DNA of 64,000 bases from NCBI GenBank assembly GCA_041595875.1, contig JBFHJN010000003.1, positions 1-64,000 on the forward strand, in the 5' to 3' direction. Within the stretch, counting starts at the first letter, position 1. The number at the start of each line of letters is the position of its first letter. The notes below the pieces were generated by a model. The model was not told the origin of the DNA. It ran no database searches and saw only the letters and a list, made by a program, of their open reading frames with translations. Of this stretch, positions 57,737 to 64,000 are shown one piece after another. The stretch is from UBA2279 sp041595875. Its GTDB lineage: Bacteria; Actinomycetota; Coriobacteriia; Anaerosomatales; Anaerosomataceae. A program made the position numbers and the translations under genes.

Positions 57737-57787
57737 TTGACATCCTAGCACTCGTGGCCACAGACGGACAACGCGATTCATGTTTCT

Positions 57788-58624
57788 TCATGATGCTGTC
57801 ACATCCCGTACGGCCTTCCGTGTCTTAGACACATCGCCGTCGAAAACCATATAGAAGAGCTCGGGAAACAACCCCTTGAGTCGGTAGAGCAGACCGTTCA
57901 CGAATCCCGGGACGACGAGGAACTTCCCTCTCTCGACCGCCGAGACGAAGACCCGCGCCATGGACTCGGGCGACACCGCCTTGACGCTGCCGTTAATCGC
58001 GGCCGTCTCGGCCGGCTCGATCTCCACTTCCCGCGCATAACCGGGTGTGTCCACGTTCGGCGGACAGAGCACCGTCACGCCGATGCCGTGGGGCTTGAGC
58101 TCGCAACGCAACACCTCGGCCAGACCCATCACGCCGAACTTCGCTGAGCTGTACGCCGAGTAGCCGTATACGCCCACGAACCCGCCCATCGAGGCGACCA
58201 TGGCGATGTTCCCTCGTCCGCGCTCCATCATCCCGGGGGCGATGGCACGAGCCGGGTAGATCACGCCCAACAGGTTCGCGTCGAGATGCCCTTCGAACTC
58301 CTCCACAGGCAACTCGGTGAAGCGCATAGGGGTGCAGTACCCCGCACACGCCATCAAGGTATCCACCGGGCCGAGTTCATCCTCGACCTGACGCACCATC
58401 GCCTGAACGTCCTCCCAACGGGAGACATCGCACGAGATCGCAGCGACCCGCTGTGTGCTTTGGCTGCATGCCGCCGAGACGACCTGCCTGGCCACCTCAA
58501 GCCGCCCCGCGTCTCGCGCGACGATGGCCACGTTTGCGCCACGGGCAGCCAGGAGTTCCGCGGTCGCCAGCCCGATACCGCTGGAGCCGCCGGTGACGAT
58601 GACCACCGAACCGGAAGCGATCAC
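57788..58624 (-). CDS. Short-chain dehydrogenase/reductase
   Basis: 278 residues. The classical SDR motifs are all present: VIVTGGSSGIGLATAELLA, MACAGYC for the NxAG region, and the active site YSAYSSAKFG (Y-x3-K) after VASMGG. The C-terminal part has a hydrophobic VPGFVNGLLYRLKGLFPELFYMVF, suggestive of membrane or lipid contact as in ketodihydrosphingosine reductase-like members. Coupling by GTGA to the precorrin-2 dehydrogenase gene is odd for such a protein. Substrate is unknown; a lipid or quinone is as plausible as a tetrapyrrole. Confidence 0.87.
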   Translation of the reverse strand: MIASGSVVIVTGGSSGIGLATAELLAARGANVAIVARDAGRLEVARQVVSAACSQSTQRVAAISCDVSRWEDVQAMVRQVEDELGPVDTLMACAGYCTPMRFTELPVEEFEGHLDANLLGVIYPARAIAPGMMERGRGNIAMVASMGGFVGVYGYSAYSSAKFGVMGLAEVLRCELKPHGIGVTVLCPPNVDTPGYAREVEIEPAETAAINGSVKAVSPESMARVFVSAVERGKFLVVPGFVNGLLYRLKGLFPELFYMVFDGDVSKTRKAVRDVTAS

Positions 58625-59280
58625 GCGTGGTCACCTCCCACGAACTCGGCGTACACGTCTTCGGCGCTCGGACGCACACCTGCGCGGATCCGCTCGAGCA
58701 GATCGGAGGCACCGATGGCCTCGAAGATGGGCTTGCGGACCGGCTCGCCGCCCGGGACTCGCTCCATCACCAGCGTACGGACCTCGCCCAGCAGCTCGAT
58801 GTAGGGGCCCCACTCCTGGCCGACGTGATCCTCCACATGACGACGGAGGCGCTTGGCCACTGTGGGTGCAGCCCCGCCTGTTGAGATCGCAAGCTGGAGC
58901 TGACCGCGCCTCACGATGGAGGGCACGATGAAGTTGCACAATTCAGGGACGTCCACGACATTCACCAGGCAGCCCCGCTGCTCGGCCTCGTCGTAGACGG
59001 CACGATTGGTCTCCTCGGAATCAGTAGCGCAAACCACGAGAAACGCCTGGTCCAGGTCGCCTCTCACGTAGCCACGCCTCTGGATCTCTACCAGGCCCTC
59101 GGTCGCCATCTGCTCAAGCTCGTCAACGACCTCCGGAGCCACCACGACAACGCGGGCGCCGTATTCCACCAGCGTCCGGATCTTGCGGGCAGCCACTGCG
59201 CCGCCACCCACCACCACAGCGAGCTTCTCGCCAAGGTCGAGGTAGACGGGGTAGTAGCGTGTAGTGTAATCGCGACTCAT
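58621..59280 (-). CDS. sirC: Precorrin-2 dehydrogenase/sirohydrochlorin ferrochelatase (SirC/Met8 type)
   Basis: 219 residues. The pattern is YYPVYLDLGEKLAVVVGGGAVAARKIRTL with the NAD-binding GGGxVA, AFLVVCATDSEETNRAVYDEA, LVNVVDVPELCNFIVPSIVRRG with the catalytic Asp, and ISTGGAAPTVAKRLR. It oxidises precorrin-2 to sirohydrochlorin and may insert iron. No separate ferrochelatase (SirB/CbiX) gene is present in the window, so a Met8-like bifunctional role is possible. It supplies siroheme for AhbA-AhbB. It lies 15 bases from the HemX/CcsA-like gene upstream. Confidence 0.93.
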   Translation of the reverse strand: MSRDYTTRYYPVYLDLGEKLAVVVGGGAVAARKIRTLVEYGARVVVVAPEVVDELEQMATEGLVEIQRRGYVRGDLDQAFLVVCATDSEETNRAVYDEAEQRGCLVNVVDVPELCNFIVPSIVRRGQLQLAISTGGAAPTVAKRLRRHVEDHVGQEWGPYIELLGEVRTLVMERVPGGEPVRKPIFEAIGASDLLERIRAGVRPSAEDVYAEFVGGDHA

Positions 59281-59295
59281 ATCAGTGCATCAGTC

Positions 59296-60129
59296 CTATA
59301 TCCCGAAGATGTGGAAACCGGCAGGCACCGTGCGCGCGACGACCGCCAGGATGATGACGACGACAGCTCCCACAAGCGCGATGGTCGCGGTGGTCTTCGC
59401 CGAGCCGCTTCCGCGATAGCGGATGAACAGATACGTGCCGAAGATCAACCAGACCAGACCCGCCAACACGACGCGCGGATCGGCCCACCAACCGGGAGGA
59501 TCCGTCTCTATCGCACGGACCACGCCCAGAAGCAGCCCACCGGTGTATGCCGGGAACGCGAATGCGATTGCTCGCCTGGCAAGCGTGTCGATAGCCCCAA
59601 GCGGCGGAAGCCTGCGGAACAACACACTGGTGTTGTGGCTCTTGAGCTGCCGCTCCTGCAAGACATAGGCAAGCGCCGCCACAGCGCCGATCAGGTATCC
59701 CGCGTTGCTGAAGATGATCAGCGCAACGTGGATCCCCACCTTCCAGTTCTCCACCAGTGGCGAGGCAACCACGACGCCCTTGCCGGTGGCCTGAAGCACC
59801 TGCGACACCGTCATCATGACAACCGACGCGGGCACGAGAGCGGTCCCGTAGACCTTGATCTTGATGAGGTGCTCCATGATGAAGTAGAGGAGCACCAGCG
59901 CCCACGCAAGGAGAATGAGCGTGTTCGAACCGTCCAGCAGCGTGCCCTGCGTCGACCGCGAACGTGCATAGATCGACAGCGTATGGCACAGGAAACCGGC
60001 ACCTGTCAGGAACGTCGCATACCACGAATACGCTCGACGCTTACTGAGAAACCAGTATCCGTAGAGCACGGTGGCAGCGGTATAGAGCACTGTCGCAAAC
60101 CAGAACGCGACTATAGAAAACTGCTCCAC
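59296..60129 (-). CDS. HemX/CcsA-like membrane protein
   Basis: 277 residues and eight membrane spans. It belongs to the CcsA/CcmC/HemX superfamily, but the tryptophan-rich motif is modified: around 205-225 it reads DPPGWWADPRVVLAGLVWLIFG. Several histidines (LCHTLSIY, FIMEHLIK, GIHVALII) lie where haem ligands are expected. HemX-type proteins sit beside hemA in many Gram-positive bacteria and influence HemA level, while CcsA proteins handle haem in cytochrome c synthesis. Here it stands exactly between the haem genes and the ccm genes. The GTG start has GGGAGGT 6 bases upstream. Confidence 0.87.
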   Translation of the reverse strand: MEQFSIVAFWFATVLYTAATVLYGYWFLSKRRAYSWYATFLTGAGFLCHTLSIYARSRSTQGTLLDGSNTLILLAWALVLLYFIMEHLIKIKVYGTALVPASVVMMTVSQVLQATGKGVVVASPLVENWKVGIHVALIIFSNAGYLIGAVAALAYVLQERQLKSHNTSVLFRRLPPLGAIDTLARRAIAFAFPAYTGGLLLGVVRAIETDPPGWWADPRVVLAGLVWLIFGTYLFIRYRGSGSAKTTATIALVGAVVVIILAVVARTVPAGFHIFGI

Positions 60130-60164
60130 GCTGTGACCTCCCTGTTGGACCGGCTAAAGACTCG

Positions 60165-60341
60165 TTACTCGGACTTCTCGCGACGCTTCACCGCAGACTC
60201 GACGACTGATATCTCCTTCTCGATCTTCTTCAGCCGGGAGAACACCATACCGACATAGCCGATCAGACCGACCCAGATGAGTCCGTACGCCACGATGACG
60301 TAAGGTGCCTGGGGCATGACCTGGGAGTAGATATCTTGCAT
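60165..60341 (-). CDS. ccmD: CcmD-like small haem exporter subunit
   Basis: 58 residues from the ATG at 60341, with GGAGG 8 bases upstream; the longer reading to 60425 is inside ccmC. The protein has one span (APYVIVAYGLIWVGLIGYVGMVF) followed by a charged coiled tail (RLKKIEKEISVVESAVKRRE), the typical CcmD layout. CcmD links CcmC to the CcmAB ATPase in releasing haem-loaded CcmE. Sequence similarity in this family is low, so the call depends on position right after ccmC (4-base gap). Confidence 0.82.
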   Translation of the reverse strand: MQDIYSQVMPQAPYVIVAYGLIWVGLIGYVGMVFSRLKKIEKEISVVESAVKRREKSE

Positions 60342-60345
60342 GGCG

Positions 60346-61038
60346 CTAGCCTCCAACCGTGACTTTGAGCGCTTCAAGGCGCTCTTTGATTTCCTCTTCA
60401 TGGAGCCGCATCTCATAGAACGCATAGCCCAGCATCAGCATGCCGACCTGGGCGACGATGAACGTGATCAGCATCGGCGTCTCAAGGCCGCTGCCTTCCC
60501 CGCCGGCCAGGACCACCGGATGGACCGATTCCGCCCAGCGGGTGATGAAGAACGAGATCGGCGCGTCGATGAACGCGAGAATGCCGAACGCCGAAGCATA
60601 GACCGCTCGCCGCTCCTCGTCTTCCACGGAATTGCGAAGAACGAAGTACGCGATGACGAGCAGCGTCAGGATGAAGTACGTGGTGAGCCTGGGCTCCCAC
60701 AGCCACCATACACCCCACGCGACTTTCGTCCACAAGATGCCCGTGGCCATCGTCAGCAGAACGAACAGCAGGGTCACCTCGGTCGCTATCTTCGCACGCG
60801 TGTCGAAGCGGCGGTCTTTGGTCATGAGGAACTTCACGCCATAGAACGCCGTGAAGAAGAACACGAGGAACGATGCCTCGGCGACAGGGACATGGAAGTA
60901 GAAGATCTTCTGTCCGAAGTCGATTCGACCATCGGGGAACGTACTGGCGTTCGCCCAGAAGAACGTCATGAAGAACGCGGCGGTAGTGAGTACACCGCCC
61001 AGCGCCAGCATGAGTTTCGCGATCTTAGTGCGGTTCAA
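60346..61038 (-). CDS. ccmC: Haem exporter/handling protein CcmC (System I)
   Basis: 230 residues, six membrane spans. The WWD-type motif is WTKVAWGVWWLWEPRLTTY at about 104-122, and conserved histidines lie in FHVPVAEAS and ESVHPVV on either side, matching CcmC. The protein places haem on the chaperone CcmE. TTG at 61038 is the start, with AAGGAG 5 bases upstream; an ATG nine codons in is the alternative. CcmD, CcmB and CcmA genes flank it. Confidence 0.95.
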   Translation of the reverse strand: MNRTKIAKLMLALGGVLTTAAFFMTFFWANASTFPDGRIDFGQKIFYFHVPVAEASFLVFFFTAFYGVKFLMTKDRRFDTRAKIATEVTLLFVLLTMATGILWTKVAWGVWWLWEPRLTTYFILTLLVIAYFVLRNSVEDEERRAVYASAFGILAFIDAPISFFITRWAESVHPVVLAGGEGSGLETPMLITFIVAQVGMLMLGYAFYEMRLHEEEIKERLEALKVTVGG

Positions 61039-61059
61039 GGACTCTCCTTCCCTGGGCGC

Positions 61060-61764
61060 CTAGGCGCCGATCACGAACTCGTAGAGCCCGAAGGCCACGA
61101 GCAGCATTATGACGTCGAATCCCGCTACCCACGCCATCCAAGACCAGAAGGTCTCGATAGAGCCGGGGCCGCCGATGACAGCAGCGAACGTCGCGCCCAC
61201 TGCGGCCCTGAGCAACGGGTACATCAGCGGCACGAACACGACCGCGAGCAAGATATCCTTGCCCGAGGTGTTCACCGTCATGGTAGCGAGCAGCGTGCCG
61301 ACGCCCGATATGCCCACCGAGGCAGCCAGCATCACCACGCCAAGCAGCCAGATGGGGTTGGATATCCCCTCTCGGCCCTGCAAGAACAGAAACGCGAACA
61401 CCGGCAGCGAGAGCACCTCGACCGCCAGAAGGAAGAGCAGGTTGCCGGAGAACTTCGCGAAGAATATGACCGGGCGATCGACCGGCGAGAGCAGAAGCGC
61501 ATCGATGCAACCCTGGTCCTTCTCGTGCACAAAGGACCGGTTCAGGCCAAGCAGCGACATGAATATGAATGCGACCCAGATGAGACCGGGCATGACCAGG
61601 CGGACGTCAAGCGCCTCTCCGGCCTCTGTCAGGGCGATCTGGTAGACGACCATCGTGAGGATGGCGTACAGGCCCATCGAGGTGATCATCTCGTGCGTGC
61701 GCATCTCCATGACGAGGTCTTTGCGCAGTATGGCCTTGAACTGACGCCAGCTTGCACTCGCCAT
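61060..61764 (-). CDS. ccmB: Haem exporter permease CcmB (System I)
   Basis: 234 residues, six spans. The N-terminus FKAILRKDLVMEMRTHEMITSM and the loop NRSFVHEKDQGCIDALLLSPVDRPVIFFAKF are diagnostic CcmB elements, and GREGISNPIWLLGVVMLA and SGKDILLAVVFVPLMYPLL follow. With CcmA it forms the ABC-type part of the haem release complex. The ATG overlaps the ccmA stop by one base in TGATG arrangement. Confidence 0.94.
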   Translation of the reverse strand: MASASWRQFKAILRKDLVMEMRTHEMITSMGLYAILTMVVYQIALTEAGEALDVRLVMPGLIWVAFIFMSLLGLNRSFVHEKDQGCIDALLLSPVDRPVIFFAKFSGNLLFLLAVEVLSLPVFAFLFLQGREGISNPIWLLGVVMLAASVGISGVGTLLATMTVNTSGKDILLAVVFVPLMYPLLRAAVGATFAAVIGGPGSIETFWSWMAWVAGFDVIMLLVAFGLYEFVIGA

Positions 61765-62495
61765 CAGGCCACCCCCATCCCCACGGTAGCCCTGTACGTC
61801 TCACGGAACGCCGCCTCGTCGATGGCATCCCGCTCGTCGAACATGACCACTTTGCCATTTGCCAGGATGAGCGCATGCGAACACAGCTCAAGGCCCTTTG
61901 ACAGGTCATGGCTGATCATCACGAAGGTATGCTCCCCCCGGATCTGCGCGACAAGCGTATCAAGGATGTCCATCGCGTGGGGATCCAGCCCGGAGTAGGG
62001 TTCGTCCAGGAACAAGATGTCCGGCCTGTGCAGCAGAGCACGGGCGATGGAAAGCCTCTGGAGCATCCCTCTCGAGAAGGTACGCGTCAGATCGAGGCGG
62101 CGATGATCAAGCTCGACGCTCTCAAGCAGCTCGCGCACCCGTTCCTCAGCTTCGGGGATGCCGTACATCTCGGCGAAGAAGAGCAGGTTCTCCTCGGCGG
62201 TCAGGTCGGCATAGAGCAGCGGGTTGTGGCTGATGAGGCCTATCTTGTGCCGTAGCTCCACCGCATCGGTCACAACATCCAGGCCGCACACCTTCACGCT
62301 ACCTGCCGAAGGATTGAGCAGCGTGGTCAGTATCTTGACCAGCGTCGTCTTTCCGGCGCCGTTGGGACCGAAGATCGAGAGAAACGCTCCTTCAGGAAGA
62401 TCGAAGTCGACCTTGTCCAAAGCCTTGCGCGCACCGAAGGCCCGGGTAAGACCCCGGACCTCCAATGCGTTACCTGTAAGAGGCGTCTCTCCCAT
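61764..62495 (-). CDS. ccmA: Haem exporter ATPase CcmA (System I)
   Basis: 243 residues from the ATG at 62495; the longer frame overlaps ccmF. ABC ATPase with Walker A FGPNGAGKTTLVKIL, the Q-loop IGLISHNPLLYADL, signature TFSRGMLQRLSIARAL, Walker B DILFLDEPYSGLD and the H-loop MISHDLSKGLEL. It powers release of haem-CcmE from CcmC. Coupled to ccmB. The spacing to the ccmF stop is 8 bases. Confidence 0.94.
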   Translation of the reverse strand: MGETPLTGNALEVRGLTRAFGARKALDKVDFDLPEGAFLSIFGPNGAGKTTLVKILTTLLNPSAGSVKVCGLDVVTDAVELRHKIGLISHNPLLYADLTAEENLLFFAEMYGIPEAEERVRELLESVELDHRRLDLTRTFSRGMLQRLSIARALLHRPDILFLDEPYSGLDPHAMDILDTLVAQIRGEHTFVMISHDLSKGLELCSHALILANGKVVMFDERDAIDEAAFRETYRATVGMGVA

Positions 62496-62503
62496 AGTGC
62501 TGC

Positions 62504-64000
62504 CTAGGCCGCCGCAAGCTTGCGACGCTTCGGCCAGGAGGCCAACGCTGATCCTATGATCGTGAGGATGAAGCCTGTCCAGACCCACACCTGCATCGGG
62601 AAGAACTTCACCGTGAGCGCAAGGTTGCCCGCCTGATCCAGTCCTGCGAACGAGACGAAGATGTCCTTCACGGGACTGATGGTGATATCCACCTTCTGCG
62701 TCGACTGGTTCTGGCTCTGCAACTGAAGCGGGAACACGAGGTGCGGAGTGATCGTGTCGATGGTCTTGCCCTCACGGAGCACATCGAGCGTGGCCGTGTA
62801 GCTGACATCGCCGTTGGCCTCGGTGACTTCCTCAAGAGACTGGAACGCGAACGCATACTTGCCCGCCTGGAGCTGGGCACCCGGGGTCTGGGCGAGCGTG
62901 GTGTTGAACGACTGCACGTACATCGTGGACCCGATCAGCCCGACCAAGATCACGCCCATGCCGAGGTGCGTCAGGTAGCCGCCCGACTGGGTACGGGGCT
63001 TGGTGATGACCCACCACAGCGCTTTACCGAAGCTCTCACCCTTGGCCGAGGAGCGCTTGCGCGCGCCCTCTATGAACAGGTAGATCGGCAGGGCGATGGC
63101 GAGAGCCGCTGTCAGCAGGCCGATGACGGCGATGACGTTGGTCACACTCAGGCTCATGCCGTCCGCGGTCTGCTGGAAGTACGGCACCATATCGAACCAC
63201 CACAGCGCCAGCAGGCCCACGCTCAGGACTCCCGCACCCGCAAGCGGCCACTTCGCCCGCTTGAAGAACGAACCGGGCTCACCGCCGCCCCAGGACAGGA
63301 TCGGGCACACCGACATCACCAGGATGTAGAAGATGCCGATGGGTCGCGCCAGGGTGTCGTAGGTCGCCACACCGAATGTCTTGCCCGCTGCGGGCCACCA
63401 GGACGTCAACCATGCAAGCGGCCAACTGTTGAACGCAGAGCTGATGGTCAGATACGCCACGAGCAGGGCCGCGATGGTCATGATCAGGTTGTTGAAGTAA
63501 TAGGAGCCCTCTTTAGACATGAGGCGGTCGAAGGTCTCGCTTCCGCCCAGGTCCTTGCGGCGGTAGATGAGGCCGGCGATGATCGCGATCATGGAGCCTG
63601 CCATCATGAAGATGAACAGCCAAAACGAGAGCATGTCTTCTTGGAATGCGTGAACGGATGAGACGACACCCGAACGTGTGATGAAGGTGCCGAGCAAGAC
63701 CAGCACGAACGTCAGGCCGGCCAGGAAGATCGTCCAGGTGCGGAAGCCCTCACGCCGTCGATAGACGGTCATGGAGTGCAGCAGTGCCACACCCGTCAGC
63801 CAGGGGAGCAGCGAGGCGTTCTCCACCGGGTCCCATGCCCAGTAGCCGCCAAACGCGAGCTCAACGTAGGCCCAGACCGATCCGAGGCCGATACCGATGC
63901 CCAGAAGCAGCCAAGAGAAGACCGTGATCCGGTCCGAGATCTTGACCCAGTGACTGGAGGTGTCGCCGGTGATGAGTGCAGCAAGCGCGAACGCAAAGGG
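62504..64000 (-). CDS. ccmF: Cytochrome c haem lyase CcmF (System I), 5' end beyond the window
   Basis: 498 residues are in the window; the frame stays open to base 64000, so the start lies outside. The WWD motif is intact, reading WAYVELAFGGYWAWDPVENASLLPW across 63800-63880. Further family elements are LLGTFITRSGVVSSVHAF and RKDLGGSETFDRL. The C-terminal half has an exterior domain and a last span (WTGFILTIIGSALASW). CcmF, with CcmH, transfers haem from CcmE to apocytochromes. Full CcmF is about 620-660 residues, so about 120-160 residues are missing. CcmE, which should be nearby, would be past the window end. Confidence 0.95.
   Translation of the reverse strand, partial: PFAFALAALITGDTSSHWVKISDRITVFSWLLLGIGIGLGSVWAYVELAFGGYWAWDPVENASLLPWLTGVALLHSMTVYRRREGFRTWTIFLAGLTFVLVLLGTFITRSGVVSSVHAFQEDMLSFWLFIFMMAGSMIAIIAGLIYRRKDLGGSETFDRLMSKEGSYYFNNLIMTIAALLVAYLTISSAFNSWPLAWLTSWWPAAGKTFGVATYDTLARPIGIFYILVMSVCPILSWGGGEPGSFFKRAKWPLAGAGVLSVGLLALWWFDMVPYFQQTADGMSLSVTNVIAVIGLLTAALAIALPIYLFIEGARKRSSAKGESFGKALWWVITKPRTQSGGYLTHLGMGVILVGLIGSTMYVQSFNTTLAQTPGAQLQAGKYAFAFQSLEEVTEANGDVSYTATLDVLREGKTIDTITPHLVFPLQLQSQNQSTQKVDITISPVKDIFVSFAGLDQAGNLALTVKFFPMQVWVWTGFILTIIGSALASWPKRRKLAAA

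Noticed and set aside
57589..57787. Cobalamin riboswitch upstream of hemA
   Set aside because: The conserved GCCACTG box and its flanking core are not found, although the region is strongly structured.
60340..61998. A 552-codon plus-strand frame opposite ccmC and ccmB
   Set aside because: Highly charged, repeat-like translation (many Arg, Glu, His) and no ribosome site; the minus strand carries clear Ccm motifs.
63827..64000. ccmF starting at the GTG at 63826
   Set aside because: The frame is open to the window end and includes the WWD motif upstream of that codon, so the gene is longer and cut by the window.

Overview
The window reads as chromosomal DNA of a GC-rich, anaerobic, Gram-positive-type bacterium, most likely an actinobacterium of the Coriobacteriia or a near relative such as the Anaerosomatales/OPB41 group. 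This placement is an inference from gene content and style: frequent GTG and TTG starts, ATGA/GTGA-coupled operons, Rex regulators, multihaem cytochromes carried on membrane anchors, and siroheme-dependent haem synthesis. No 16S or ribosomal gene is present to settle it. Almost everything is on the minus strand; only an ABC transporter and a GDP-mannose gene are on plus. There is no phage, insertion sequence or CRISPR array.

1-5.7 kb holds an unknown membrane protein, an RseC-family protein, an amidohydrolase probably of the futalosine menaquinone route, MenG/UbiE, a B12-binding radical SAM protein and a Rex-like regulator with a degraded nucleotide loop. 5.7-25.1 kb is a cytochrome island. 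It contains two lipoproteins, ResC/ResB (System II cytochrome c maturation), a giant 19-haem secreted cytochrome, three NHL propeller proteins, two paralogous membrane-anchored cytochromes with 12 haem sites each, a small secreted hexahaem cytochrome, two TPR proteins, a 15-site cytochrome, and a canonical Rex. Candidate Rex-type operators precede the hexahaem and the giant cytochrome genes. Together these look like an electron conduit from the menaquinone pool to the cell surface.

25.1-46.7 kb is a surface polysaccharide locus: Wzy/ligase with TPRs, a priming phosphoglycosyltransferase, nine glycosyltransferase-type or associated genes, a phosphohexomutase, an ABC flippase-type exporter, a three-gene nucleotide-sugar module resembling UDP-L-FucNAc synthesis, ManC and GalU.

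46.7-64 kb is a haem factory. It encodes HemL, fused AhbA-AhbB, AhbD, HemB, AhbC, fused CobA-HemD, HemC, HemA and SirC, which cover glutamyl-tRNA to haem b by the siroheme route. It continues into an HemX/CcsA-like protein and CcmD, C, B, A and F (System I maturation), with CcmF cut by the window edge. A tRNA-Ala(CGC) and an unknown small membrane protein sit inside. The hemA leader carries two long interleaved inverted repeats, a candidate regulatory RNA. The three functional blocks fit one lifestyle: make haem, attach it to unusually many cytochromes, and build the cell surface through which these could carry electrons.
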